A stretch of DNA of 64,000 bases from positions 29,604,487 through 29,668,486 of the forward strand of contig OY998185.1 of the NCBI GenBank assembly GCA_963921935.1, read 5' to 3'. This document shows positions 42,475-54,023 of the stretch, piece after piece. The translations under genes were made by a program, and so were the position numbers. Source of the DNA: Galeruca laticollis (lineage: Eukaryota; Arthropoda; Insecta; Coleoptera; Chrysomelidae). Position 1 is the first letter of the stretch. Every line of letters begins with the position of its first letter. Under the pieces are notes generated by a model that saw only the letters and a list, made by a program, of their open reading frames with translations, had not been told where the DNA came from and ran no database searches.

Positions 42475-43617
42475 CCTCCCCTCTCTGTTAAAGGCACGAC
42501 CTCGTGGCTTTGGCTCCAATAGGGATTGGGGTAGCTCCATTGGTTCACCCTGGGATTGTTCTGAATTTTTGATTTTTCTAAAATATTTTCTATACAGATA
42601 CAAAAATAGTAGAATTAATAAAATGACAATTATTATTGTTGTTATTCCTAAATGGCTTTGATGAAGTTCTATAGGTAGCAAATTTGGTTCTTGAAACTGT
42701 GGTAGTAGCTTGGTTGGATCGTCCAGATGCGAATTGTTGATGCTGATTTTGTGATGAATTTCTGTGGGTTCTTTGAGGCTGGACCATTCTTGAGTAAATG
42801 TTTTATTGGATCCCTTCCAAGTATGTTTTTGAAAAGAATAAATACAACTATTGTTTCCTAGTACGATGTTACATTTTGATATTTTCAATGATTTAAAATT
42901 TTGTTTGCAGTCTTCATTGATGGTAGTTATTTTCCTTGAGCAAATTATTGTATTTCCATTAGTTAATTGTGTGAAAAGTGAAAAGTCGTTTTTTACTTGA
43001 GCGTAGTTGCAGAGTGAAAGGTCTTCTAAGTTACAAGGGTCTTCGTGTGGTTCCTTTTCGCAATACCAGAATGAAAAGGTCTTCTTGCTTTCTTCGTTTG
43101 TCCATTTTGTTGATCCTTTGGAATTGAATGTGAAGGTGTACGGAGGTAGAAGGATATTATTTTCTCTACTGGGAATAGGGATAATTTTGGAAATATAAAG
43201 TAATTCATCGGGTGATATGGGTATTTTAAGAGAAATATATAAAGTTTTTGAAGTAAACATAAGATTGACTTTGATTATTTCTAATAAAGTAGGAATATCG
43301 GAAGCGATTTCATTGTGAGTATGAATAGTATGTAAATAATTAAGAATTTTTTCTAATTCCTTTTGTTTGATTAATTCTAAATTTAAAATTTCTTGGTTAC
43401 TAAATGATATTGCTCTTAGTAAAATTTGAATATAATTTCTTAGGTCTCTAATTTGTTCTAGTTGAATATGAATAATAATTTCGTTATTCAATCTATCATT
43501 TAAGGTATTTAATTCTCTTAGAACGTTTTCAGCATAATTTTGTATTTTAAGTGTGTCTGTTTGCCAGCGTTGAGTAATCTGTCCTGCAAATGAATGCAAC
43601 TTCGAAATTTCAGTCAT
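42451..43617 (-). pseudogene. Gypsy no. 2 envelope-like gene, main part
   Basis: Minus-strand frame of 388 codons covering most of the transmembrane-subunit side of an insect errantiviral envelope. It has a long helical region, Cys-rich ectodomain segments (YCEKEPHEDPCNLEDLSLC), a membrane anchor (GITTIIIVILLILLFLYLY) and a short basic, Pro-rich tail that ends in the 3' LTR. The N-terminal part lies at 44063-43737 in another frame. Between them, near 43735-43690, is RGLIDGLG, the furin-type cleavage and fusion-peptide region known in this family. Stops and frame changes at 43618-43736 disconnect the pieces. In the family the protein mediates membrane fusion; this copy is disrupted. Confidence 0.85.
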
Positions 43618-43736
43618 TAGTTTCTTTTCATTTAAATTGATTTTTTCAAATGTATTTTGAATTTCGATAGGTCGTTTTGATCAAGATTTCCTGAATTATA
43701 TTTTACTACTGTGCCTAGGCCGTCTATTAGACCTCT

Positions 43737-44063
43737 TTAAATTACTTTATTTGATCGAGCATACATTCTAAGTTTATTTATATCTTCTGAGAATAAGTCG
43801 ATCTCTCTGTTATAAATTTTTGCTAAAGTTATTGTTGAATCGTCAAGTCTACTAGCTAAATGAACTTGATTTAATACTAATTTACTATATGAGTTTTCAA
43901 TTTCTTCAATACTTATACAAAAATAAATCTTATGATAATTGGTCTTATATTTAGCTAATCCTAAACTATCTACTATGTAACCTGGGGGTTCAATTGTTTT
44001 GACTTGAAGTGCCTGGGTGGCATCTTCATAGTTAACCTGGAAATATTTAGTATTTTTAATCAT
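43737..44063 (-). pseudogene. Gypsy no. 2 envelope-like gene, N-terminal part
   Basis: Minus-strand frame of 108 codons starting MIKNTKYFQVNYEDATQ, immediately downstream of the integrase stop. It ends at a stop shortly before the RGLIDGLG region. Errantiviral env is usually expressed from a spliced RNA, so the first coding segment may lie in the leader. Confidence 0.7.
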
Positions 44064-44100
44064 ATGTTTGCTAACCTTTTTTGATTTTTGAGAAACTAAC

Positions 44101-45687
44101 TTATTTGTTGGATTGATTTGTGTCTTCTAATATTTTCTTATATTTAGGTTTGATTTTATTCCGTGGTTCCATATCTAAATATACGACATCTGTTTTAGGA
44201 AAATCGTCTGTTCGTTTACTATTAATTTTATTCAATTGTTCGGTTCTTTTTGTTAATTGTTTTTGATAAAGATCGTCGAAAAATGGCATAATTTCTGTTT
44301 TTCGATATTCGTTGTAATTTTGGAATACTTGTTTATGGGGATCTATTTCATGAAGATTTAGATTTTCGTATGGTCCATAAAGAAGTGAAAATGAGGTGAA
44401 ATTTGTTACTGAATGGATTGATTGATTATATATAAGAATAGCAGCTGTAACTAAGTCGGTAATATTTTCTTTTGATTTTTGTCTTAGGATTCTTAATTTT
44501 TCGATTAAAGCTGAATGTGTTCTTTCTATCGGAGAATTGCCGGTATGAGATTGGGGTGTTGTGTAATAAATTTTTATATGGAAGAGAGACATGAATTCTT
44601 TAAAGGTTTCGTTAGTGAATTCTCTGGCATTGTCGCAAGTTATTTGCGAAGGGTAGTTATGATGAGAGAAATAATGACGGAGTTCACTAAGTATAGTTAT
44701 AGAATTTGAGTCACTAATTTCGTAAGCTTGAAGGTACCTACAGAATAAATCGAGTATTGTAAGAAATTGTTTATTTTCTATAGAGAATACGTCTATGTGA
44801 ATATTTTCGAAAGGTCTTTTAGAAATGAGTGGGCCGGAAAATGGAATTTTTCAAGGGTTTCTATCATATTTTGAGGTGAGACATAATTCGCAATTATTAA
44901 CGTGATTTGTTACTAATTCTTGTATTTTCGGAAAATAATACAGCGACTTTATATGTTTCGTAGTTTCTGTGATACCGTTATGAGTTTCTGAATGATAGTC
45001 TGAAATTAATCGGACTTGTTCTTCCTTATTAATTATGTATTTCAGAAAAGTATTTGTTTCAATGATTTTTACGTTTGGTTCCAAGATTTTTGAACATTCT
45101 GTAGAAGCAATATTAAGTAATGAATCATTGGGGCAGTATATATAGTATGTTTTTGTTGGATCAACTATTTCTAAAAACATATTACTTATAACATTATGGT
45201 CGGATCCTTTTCTAAAAGTAAGAATATAACGATTTTTGCCAAATGGCTTAGAGTAATCTATGTCGTTTTTGTCTCCGTATTTTAGGATTATTTGAAAATG
45301 GGCGGAATTTAAGGTTTTTTCTGAAATTGGGAAACCAAAAATTGGATTTTCTTGTGCGGAGTGTCTAGTGTCGCCTGAAGCGGTACTTTTGTTATCGTCG
45401 GAAATTTTACTCAAGATTTCGTTAGCATCACTTAATGCTAGATTTGGATCGAAATTTGCTCTTGCCACAGTTGAAATGGCATCGATATCATCAGGGTTTT
45501 GTTTGAATTCTTCAGTATTTGTTTTTGAGTTTGGGGGAGTAATAACTATATCACTAATTATATTAATTTTTAGATCACGTTTAGGAAGTTTTTTATCGAT
45601 TGCATTGAGTTCAATTTTCGATAATGCATCAGCGACGTAATTTTCTTTGCCTTTTTTATAATCAATTTCAAAATCGAATTCTTCCAA
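44101..45687 (-). pseudogene. Gypsy no. 2 integrase, one in-frame stop
   Basis: Minus strand. After the RNase H end (ADALSKIEL) and a spacer, the HHCC zinc region reads HSETHNGITETTKHIKSLYY and CELCLTSKYDRNP, followed by a TGA at about 44850. The integrase core continues in the same frame with IHIDVFSI, ITCDNAREFTNE and GNSPIERTHS, so all three DDE acids are present. A basic C-terminal part ends LEDTNQSNK. Role: insertion of the element DNA. Confidence 0.88.
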
Positions 45688-46833
45688 CTTTAGTGTCCAT
45701 CTTATTAGACGTTGATTGGGTTCTTTAAGAGAATGTAGCCAGACGAGCGGCTTATGATCAGTTTCAATAATAATTTTTTTGGAATATGAATATGGTCGGA
45801 AATGCTTACAGCTATCGATTATAGCTAAGAGTTCTTTTTTGATAGTGCCATAATTTCTTTCAGCTGAATTAAGTGTTCGAGAGTCAAAAGCTATTGGATG
45901 GGAATCTTGGGAAAGTACGCTTCCTATAGCAATATTTGAAGAGTCGGTCGTTAAAGTAAATGTTTTTGTGAAATCGGGGTATGGTGAAATAGGGGAATTA
46001 CAAAGAAGTTGTTTGCATTTTTGGAAAGCATTGAGGTGTTCTGAGTCGTTTAAATCTAATTTAGTTCCTTTTTTTAAGATATTTATTCATTGGATAGGTT
46101 ATTTTGGAGAAATTTTGAATGAATTTACGATAATAGGAGAGCACGCCGGGAAATGATTTTATTTGTTTTTCATTTTTGGGCAAAGGAAAGTTTTGGATTG
46201 TCTTGATTTTATCTGGATTTGGTTTAATACCATCAGGGGTTACGACATGGCCTAAGAAGGCAACTTCTTTTCTGAGGAATTCTGATTTGTCTATTTGGAC
46301 TTTCAAATTATATTTTTCTAATTCACTGAATATTTGTTTTATATGAAGCATATGGTCTTGGAGAGACTTTGAAAATATTACTATGTCATCCATGTATACG
46401 AAACATTGTTTATAGAGAAAAGGACGGAGAATTGTGTCCATGACACGTTGAAAAGTGGCAGGTGCGTTTTTTAGGCCAAATGGCATACTAGTATATTCGT
46501 AGTGGCCATTATCTACGGTAAATGCAGTTTTTTTTTGCCGAATCTGGGTGTATTTCAATTTGGTGAAAACCTTGTGTCAAAATCTAAAGTGGAAAAGTAA
46601 GGACTTCGACCAAGATTGTCGAGAATTTCATCGATACGAGGAAGAGAATATTTATCTTCGATAGTTTTTCCATTTAGTTTTCGGTAATCGATAACTGATC
46701 GGAATTTTTTCTTTCCACTGGCGTCCATTTGTTTGGGGACGAGAAAGGTAGGGAAACTGTATGGAGATATACTTGGTTTAATTATTTTATTGTCTAGAAG
46801 CTTTTGTATCTGATTTTGAATTTCTTGTTTCAA
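45688..46833 (-). pseudogene. Gypsy no. 2 reverse transcriptase and RNase H, frameshifted
   Basis: Minus strand. RT starts with IIKPSISPYSFPTFLVPK and FRSVIDYRKLNGKT (46833-46555). A frame change follows STLDF near 46560. RT then continues with FGLKNAPATFQRVMD, the catalytic FVYMDDIVIFSKS and FLGHVVTPDGIKPNP (46558-46061). RNase H (46060-45688) includes DSSNIAIGSVLSQD and ETDHKPLVWLHS. The catalytic residues that can be seen are conserved. Confidence 0.87.
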
Positions 46834-46956
46834 ATGGTAAGGATATCTATATGATTTTTGATAAATCGGTACATCGTCGACTGTTCTAATGTGATGTTTA
46901 GCTACATGAGTAAAAGTTAAATCGGAGTTTTCGTTATAAAATATATTTTTAAATTT

Positions 46957-47265
46957 TTAACAAAGAGAAATTATTGCATCTTTTTCTTCGGGATTCAGAT
47001 GATCTGTTCGAAGAAGTTTGGTAATATCAATATTATTATTATAAGATGATAAAGGAATTGTTTCATCAAATTTTGATAAGGGTTGGACTTGGAGAGGTTC
47101 ATGAAAATTTATTGAAATATTATTTAAAGAGATTTCTTGTTCTATAGGCATTGTAGTGATCCCTAAAGGACAGTAACGGCAAAAGGACATTAGCTTAGAA
47201 ATGAGATTTAAATTTAGGTTAATATTAATTATAGTAGTTAGCGAGCATTGATCTAGGAAGGCCAA
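46957..47265 (-). pseudogene. Gypsy no. 2 linker between protease and RT
   Basis: Minus-strand frame including INFHEPLQVQPL and LRTDHLNPEEKDAIISL, the segment preceding RT in errantiviral Pol. The stretch 47266-47523 between it and the protease frame has stops and may contain a small insertion. Confidence 0.7.
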
Positions 47266-47523
47266 TGATAGTTATATGTGTAAGCACGTTCTAATTGCAA
47301 TATAAACATACACGTACAATTAATAGACGGAGGTCAGACTCACCGTATAGCGTGCGTACATTTCCTATAAAACGGAAGTATAATGAACTAGGATAATTAA
47401 TTGTTATTGATAATTTGAATAAGTCGATTGATATTATATCTGTGTATTTTTAAATGTATTAAAAACGATCCCAGTGATTTTTATAGAAGTGATGTCGTTT
47501 ATTCTATTCCCGAATACCGGTTG

Positions 47524-48159
47524 CTAGGTAAGTGTTTGCCTTAAAGATAATATGCCTTTATGGTAAACGTAAATTATACGAGGAGCACTTACTAAGTAAC
47601 CACTACAGTAATCGTCTTTCGCTAGAGCTATACATTCAGGTATTATTATGTTGTTTAATTTTGATTCTGGAAGAACTACTTGTCCATTATCAATATTCAC
47701 AGGGATATTTAAAATTCTTTTATCTAGAGATTCAGTAAAAGGGGTAAATAAGTTGGGATTGACTTCCAAATAGTATGGTATTTTAATAGCATTAATTTGT
47801 TTTAAATGATTTTCGAAATGAATAAGTGCCTTTAATTTATCAAAGTCCTGACTACCTATTAATGCATCGAATCTATCGTGCCAACGTACGATAAACATAT
47901 GGAACATGTATTTAATGCCGAATTCTTTCAAAAGAGCATATTTGCAGCTAAAATGGCCATTGTAAGTTGGTTTAATTGATTTAACGGAAAATGTTGATTC
48001 ATAAATGGAATCTGAAAATAATCTATAGGCTGGTTCGGGGTTTATAATGGAATTGCTTGCACCGGTGTCAATCAATATTTTTAAGTCTAGATTTGAGAGG
48101 TATATAAATGGAAGTTTAGGGGTTGAATTTATATTATTTATATCAATTCCGAGGCTCAT
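47524..48159 (-). CDS. Gypsy no. 2 protease, start of Pol
   Basis: Minus-strand frame of 211 codons. LDLKILIDTGASNSIINP holds the D-T-G active site of a retropepsin, which would process Gag-Pol. The ATG (48159) overlaps the gag stop as ATGA, so Pol lies in the -1 frame and would be reached by frameshifting or reinitiation. Downstream it ends at a stop before the linker segment. Confidence 0.85.
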   Translation of the reverse strand: MSLGIDINNINSTPKLPFIYLSNLDLKILIDTGASNSIINPEPAYRLFSDSIYESTFSVKSIKPTYNGHFSCKYALLKEFGIKYMFHMFIVRWHDRFDALIGSQDFDKLKALIHFENHLKQINAIKIPYYLEVNPNLFTPFTESLDKRILNIPVNIDNGQVVLPESKLNNIIIPECIALAKDDYCSGYLVSAPRIIYVYHKGILSLRQTLT

Positions 48160-49355
48160 AATAAAAAATTTTGAGTTTCATCGTATTGTTCGTTTTGAGG
48201 GTTAGCGTATGATGATTCATCAGAATTTTCGTCAGTATCTTCAATATTGAACAATTCTTCGACAACTACGTTCGGAGGTCCTGTTTGTCTAAAAGAGTTT
48301 TGTTGTGGAGGTCTATAAGTATTTGCTGTAGATATACTCATTGGGGTTGGTTTGTAATTACTTGTGGAAGGTTGAGAGGGACGATTGAAATTTTGATTAT
48401 TAGGAGATTGTGTTTGTCTATTATTTGATTGATTATTTGGTCTTTGATAGTTATTTTTGTAATGGAATCTTTGATTGTTATCATATCTATTAAATGGTCT
48501 ATAATTAAGGTTTTGAGGAACTTGTGGTCTTTGAGACGAATTATAATTATTAAATGAAGGTTGGTTTCTTGGTGATTGACTATATGAAGTATTATGTTTT
48601 GGAGGTGGGCGATTTCTTTGACCTTTTTGAGATCTAAGAAAGTTAGCAAACTCAATTTGGGATCTTTCGTTGTCTAATCTTCTACATTCGTACAATGCTT
48701 GTTCTAGAGATGAAATTGATATATGAAGTAAATGATCTCTGTAGGGACTTAAGAGACCTGCTTTAAATACCATAAGGGCTTGGTCAGTATACATAGCTTC
48801 CTTAGAAATTCTAATCTCTATGTTATCAGAATTTATAGCTAGGTGTTATTTAAGGACTTGTAATTTTTGAGAAATTTCGTCATGAAAGTCGGAGAATGAT
48901 TGAAAATGAGTTTGAATAGAAGTATTTAAATTGTGTGCTAATATTTCTTCAGATCTAAGATCGCAAAAACGAGTGATAAGAGCTGTTTTGAAATCGGAAC
49001 ATTTATCAAAAGATCTATTCATGATTACGTCCCTAGCTGGACCTAATAATTTAGATTTGACTTGCTCTAACAGAAGATTGTTGAATAAATCATTATTTCC
49101 AGTTTTGAAAAGAGTTGAATATTTTTCAGATTGTCTTAAATAATATGCTGAGTCTTTAGAAGCACCGTTATATGTTGGGACAATATTGTTTGCTAAAGAT
49201 AATTCGATTTGTGAAATTGCAGTAGACATCTCGGTATTAGTATTTAAGTTACGACTTAAAGGTAATGGAGATCTGGATCGACGTGCAGATATTGGAAATC
49301 TGGATCGATCACGATTTTGTGACATTAACAGATTGATTATAATAATTTTATACAA
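48156..49355 (-). pseudogene. Gypsy no. 2 Gag, one in-frame stop
   Basis: Minus-strand frame of about 400 codons with a single TAA at 48846-48848. The N-terminal half is basic then helical (SQNRDRSRFPISARRSRSPL; PTYNGASKDSAYYLRQSEKY; SDFHDEISQKLQVLK). The second half contains LMVFKAGLLSPYRDHLL and a long Asn/Gln/Pro/Arg-rich tail (NQPSFNNYNSSQRPQVPQN) with no zinc knuckle, as in many insect Gypsy Gags. Role: particle formation and RNA packaging. Apart from the stop it looks complete. Confidence 0.87.
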
Positions 49356-49711
49356 CCATTAAAATTAGAATGTTCAAATTGCAATTCAAATAACACTCAT
49401 ATTGTAGTAAAAAAAGTATTATAATATTCAAAACAATTATTAGCCGATAAATAATAAAATTGAAGGAAAAAATTACAGGAGGATGCACTGAAGGATCATC
49501 TGCGAGCTTGTTCCTTGTCTCTAATTCTCTGAAGGAACTTGAGCCGTCTTCTTGAACAACCGTCTTCTTCACTGGAAGAATGGTCGGGTTGGAGTCAGTC
49601 TTTTCACACACCGTAACTTGTTCCACACAGTTTATTGGTTCGGATACTATCTTAATTTCTTGATGGAAAACGTAGACGTTTTACCACACAGAAAGGGTAT
49701 TTTCTACTGAC

Positions 49712-49732
49712 AGTATCCTGTTCGCAGCGCCA
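49712..49732 (-). promoter_or_regulatory. Primer-binding site of Gypsy no. 2
   Basis: The minus strand reads TGGCGCTGCGAACAGGATAC, a few bases inside the 5' LTR. The TGGCGC start is typical for insect Gypsy; the exact tRNA is not resolved. Confidence 0.65.
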
Positions 49733-49736
49733 GTTG

Positions 49737-49976
49737 AATTTATTAAGTAAAAAATATACTTTTTAAAAAGATTTTATTAAACTTAGTGATCAGTTACGTT
49801 TGAAGTTACAATTATGACTGACTTCTTTTTTAGTTTACAAAAATAAGGAAATAATAATTGTAAACAGGATGTCTCCACGTGTTTGCTGAATGAGATTAAA
49901 ATTATAAATTCAATAATGTGGGAAACGTCCTGTCAGCAATTTAACAATAATATTAACAGGATGTCTCCATATGACT
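49737..49976 (-). repeat. Gypsy no. 2 5' LTR
   Basis: Starts AGTCATATGGAGACATCCTG on the minus strand. Direct repeat of 42235-42474. Confidence 0.92.
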
Positions 49977-50214
49977 CGCGTTGTTAATAGGAATTTAGCA
50001 GCAATATCCTACAGTTCAAAAAAGATCTATGAAATATTATTGCAGGATATTGTAACATTACTAACATGACATTTCTAGTGGGTATTGCAAAGAAGAATAG
50101 ATAATTTTTCTTTCATAGTTAAGAAAAATAAACGGTTTTAAAGATTAAAACTAACTTTTCCGTATCTGATTAATATTCTATCATAAAATTGTCATTGTCA
50201 TAAAATTCTCACTT

Positions 50215-51120
50215 CGGGAGATGTATCGTGTTAACAAACCGAAATTTCTCCAAAAGTAACCAAAAATGCAGTATATCTGGATTTATAGGACCCGTACTCG
50301 CTGTAATCGCTATAGTCAGCTGAAAATCTATAAGGTACATCTGTGAGACACCTTCTATGAGACACCTTGAAACATATCCAATTATAAAATTGGCCAATTG
50401 TATACACTCAGGAGGCGGTATCATACTTAACCCGAAATTTCTCCATGAAGGACAAAAAAGTGGCACTTCAGGTACCATGGTACCCGTTGTACTAGCTCTG
50501 GTTAGCTAAAAATCAATGAGGTCCATCTATAAGATGCCCTGAACAAGATTCAATCATGAAATTGGTAACTTGTATACACGCTGGAGGCTGTATCGTGCTA
50601 ACAAACTGAAAATTCTCCAAAAATGACAAAAATTTGGTACCTCAAGTACCACACCACTCTTTGTACTGGCTTCAGTAAGCTGAATCTCGAAAGGGTTTAT
50701 CTTTGAGATGCCCTGAATAATATACAATTATGAATTTGATCACTTGTATATACTCAGGAGGCTGTATCGTGCTAACAAAGTGAAATTTCTTCAAAATTGA
50801 CAAATATGTCGTAGTTAAAGTACAATAGCACCTGTTGTACTGGATGTGGTGAACTGAAAATCAATAGGGTTAATCTGTGAGATGTTTTGAATAATACTCA
50901 ATTATTAAATTGGTGAGTTTTTGCACTTCGGAGCCTGTACCGTGCTAAGAAACTGAAATTTCTCAAAAAATTACAATAATTTCGTACTTCAGATACCATA
51001 GCATCCGTTGTACTGGCTATTATGAGCTGAAAATCAATAGGGTTCATCTGTTAGATGTCCTGAACAATATTCAATCATAAAATTGGTGATTTGTTGCACT
51101 CCGAAGTCTGTATCTTGCTC
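50215..51120 (-). repeat. Satellite array in the right foldback arm, inverted
   Basis: The same roughly 170-bp units as at 40971-41900 in opposite orientation. GAGGCTGTATCGTGCTAACA occurs near 50581 and 50757, with diverged versions near 50230, 50410, 50940 and 51100. Unit order mirrors the left arm. Confidence 0.88.
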
Positions 51121-51272
51121 ACAAGACATATAACGAAAAGTGGCCGACGACAACGACGATGACGACCATTTTTTCTGTTGTTCTTGATGAAAAACGTAAA
51201 AATAACTCAAATATTTTTTTGTGGGTAAACCAATACTTTTCTCGCATATTAGATAGGTTGGGCGGAAAAGTA

Positions 51273-53624
51273 ATAATTAGCTCCATGTGGAAGTTCAAGC
51301 TACAGTGGTTAATTGTTTTATTCATGACTCAGTATTGCTTAAACTTGAAGATAACCACGATATGTTATTGTGTTTTGCGAGGGATACATAAAAAGTTTCA
51401 TTTTTCGGCAAGTTTCATGCCTGTTACCAATTAAATAGACTTGTTGTAGTTGTAGGTTAGATAAGTCTCTGTTTAAAAATATTAGGTAAGTAAGTTTCAG
51501 ACATTGTCTTAGAAGCAGATTGTATCTGAGTAAATCAAAAATAACAAGTACTGATATTCACTGACCAAAAACATATTTTGTGCCCGATGAAGACCATAGT
51601 ATAATCATGATTGATATAACTGTATTTACTGCTCATTAACGTGGGACGTGAGAACAAATCGTAAACTGTTCATTTTGAGTACCATCAATTAAAGTAATGC
51701 TTAGACAATAACAAGAGCAAGAGATCACGATATTTACATTCTTTTAAAATAAAAAATTCGAGTGGTTGATCGTTTTTCTATAGCAACTAATCGGATACCT
51801 TCCAATAGATCTTTAATATTATCTTAAAATGACTTACTCGAAATAAAACTGAACAAATGTATTGTGTAGTTTTGACATGTTTTTATAATGATTTTTGATT
51901 TATGAGTGATATTTTCTGAAAAATCTTTGTATAAACATTTCAATATTGGGAAAACTTATATTGCGTTTGAGAATCCGAATTTTGAAAAGAAGCTAGAGTT
52001 TCATCATTAATCCATAACTATTATGCAAAAATCTTCCAAATAATAGTATGTTCATGCTTCAAAATGATACTGAGTGTTCGTTTTAATTCCTAACACAACA
52101 ACCTACACAATATTTATTTATTTAATTCAACCACTGCTCCCCTAGCATATATAAAAGAAAAAAATTAATCGAAATAATTTTACGTCCGATGGCGATAGAG
52201 TTGAAGATGTGGTTATAGACCGGATCAAGCTAGTTATGAAAAGTCCGAGAAATGTATGCTTGTTCAAGCTGATAATATCTAGAAAATATTGTAAGGTTTT
52301 CCAGAAAGTTAATGATATATTTAGTGAGAAAAATATTAATTTGATAGAAATACTGATCAGGAATACTTTCAAATATTCTAGTTATAACATTTGAGGACCC
52401 TACAAGAGTAGGGTATCAAGTAATGACAACTATAGAATTTAAAAAGATTAGTGAAAGATAATAGTTCCCGTTTTAAGACATTCTTAAGATCATATATTTA
52501 TGTATACATGCCAATATTTGTAATAGGATACATCTCATTAGTCGTTCTCCATTAATTTTGAGTTTTTTTATAACTACTTGAATCTGGAAGTGGAAATAAC
52601 TTCAGAAACGCCCATTATCGACAAAACCTACTATCCATTCCCAAGGTACAACTCTAGTTTTTCGAATATTGCAATAGGACATTAATTACCACAATAACTG
52701 TAACCACGATTCAGTTTTGTTGGAGAATAGATTTTACTACATCGAACTATAGTTTGTAGTAACAATACTAAAAGTTCAATCAAGTTAGATATATTCTGAA
52801 CAAAAACACAAATATTAATACAACACCAAAGTCAACGGAACTTGAACACGAAATGGTTAAATCACAAAACAACATAATAGCAGCAACGATCCAATTGACC
52901 GAAACTAAGAAAATTAAATTCACGAATGACAAAACTCCGAAAAATATCACCAAATAACATTGGACAAAGATGGAGAAACTCTAGACAAGATGAAGACAAA
53001 AATAAGTAAAATAAATAAAATCATTTGGTATAAAAGCTATAAAAACAAAATTCAAAAATAACTGAGTACCATGAAAATTCAAATACAAATAAATCCTAAT
53101 AGCAAGTTACTTGAAAACTAAGCAGAAAATGGAGGGTATATCATGTATCAACTTGGATAGGTGAGTCATAAATATATTGAAACTGCTAAGGAATTTGGAA
53201 AATTGATATTTTCTAATTTATTTTAACTATAATATTCCAAACTCCATTGAACATAAGAAAATTATGTATACAATTATTCTGAAAATACAGTAGCGTAATA
53301 TAATAAAAGAACATTTCTAAGGATACATGGTGATTTGGTCACAATTCAAACAGCTGGTTTGGATCGATCAATATTTCAACAGAAGAAAAATAGGAAAATT
53401 TTCATGATGCATCTACTGATTTGGATATGGGTGAGTTTAAGCAACTGGAAGTATCCATGCTTGATAACACAGTGATTTTACGTATCACTCATTAGCTACT
53501 TGTATAGACTTCGGTAACTCTATAGCCAAAGGCTGTAGAGCTGGTAAGTGTACTCGTTAAATATTTCAATCGCCATGGTTTTGAAAAGCTCTGCAATCAA
53601 TGGAAGTCTATTTAACGTGAATTA
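51273..53624. other. No recognisable gene
   Basis: AT-rich. The only notable open stretch is 52160-52394 on the plus strand (about 75 codons, containing VEDVVIDRIKLVMKSP), of no recognised family. 52800-53080 is A-rich. Confidence 0.6.
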
Positions 53625-53862
53625 TTGTCTTCACTTGCAAAAATTACTTTTTAAAAACTTTACTTAAACTAGCTGACAATTATCAAATACAATGTACAGT
53701 GTTTACACCACGACTTCAGTAAAGACAATAAGTGGATGTCTAAAGTCGGGTGATTTTTCTATGAGTACATTATCATTAAGGAAAATAACTATAAAACTAC
53801 ACTTTAGATAAGCTCAATGGATACTTAAAACTATATTAGTGATGAATTTGAAAGTCATAACT
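53625..53862 (-). repeat. 3' LTR of a third errantivirus-like Gypsy, fragment
   Basis: The upper edge is marked on the minus strand by the purine tract AAGGGGGG followed by AGTTATGACTTTCAAATTC. The lower part (TACTTTTTAAAAACTTTACT) resembles the Gypsy no. 2 LTR. The lower edge is estimated. Confidence 0.6.
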
Positions 53863-53870
53863 CCCCCCTT

Positions 53871-54023
53871 CTCAGAGCAGAAAATAGGGATTCCTCCGTT
53901 TTCTGGGTGTCGTCTTTCTCTTGGATGTTGGTGTCGGCGGCGCTGGTGTAGTTTTAAATAGAAGTATACTGCAGCTACTAAAACAGTAATATTCCGAATT
54001 ATGCTTTCAACGAGTAAATACAT
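53871..54023 (-). pseudogene. Envelope-like C-terminal tail of the third Gypsy
   Basis: Minus strand. A hydrophobic anchor (IIRNITVLVAAVYFYLKL) is followed by a basic, His/Arg-rich tail (RRRHQHPRERRHPENGG) running up to the purine tract. The arrangement equals that of Gypsy no. 1 and no. 2. The rest of the gene is absent. Confidence 0.55.

Larger units (their letters stand above)
42235..49976 (-). mobile_element. Envelope-bearing Gypsy retroelement (errantivirus-like) no. 2, nearly complete
   Basis: Two LTRs of about 240 bp, differing at roughly a dozen positions by eye, enclose gag, protease, RT, RNase H, integrase and an envelope-like gene on the minus strand. The LTR begins AGTCATATGG after a purine tract (AGAGAGGGGAGG). 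All domains are present, with a few in-frame stops and frame changes. It sits in the spacer of the foldback element. No 4-bp TSD was confirmed. Confidence 0.93.
39338..51272. mobile_element. Foldback-type transposon with satellite-built inverted arms, split by later insertions
   Basis: The outer ends are inverted: ATTACTTTTCCGCCCAACCT at 39338 and AGGTTGGGCGGAAAAGTAAT at 51253-51272. Moving inward the two sides continue to match in inverted orientation: GAGTTATTTTTACGTTTTTC, CATCAAGAACAAC, TCGTTGTCGTCGGCCACTTT, then about six diverged copies of a satellite unit, then AAAACCGTTTATTTTT at the inner edge (about 41950 and 50120). The arms are each about 1.16 kb. The spacer outside the inserted Gypsy (42235-49976) is only about 400 bp. 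Removing the insertions leaves about 2.6 kb. Foldback elements such as Drosophila FB and Galileo have long, internally repetitive inverted arms; relation to either is not shown. No TSD or transposase was recognised. Confidence 0.75.

Noticed and set aside
49348..49626. Minus-strand leader ORF of 92 codons before Gypsy no. 2 gag
   Set aside because: The first half is hydrophilic and the second half is AT-rich hydrophobic sequence; it may hold a spliced leader segment for env, but nothing in it supports an independent gene.
49977..49980. CGCG as a 4-bp TSD for Gypsy no. 2
   Set aside because: No CGCG stands at the outer edge of the other LTR (about 42231-42234), so the duplication could not be confirmed.
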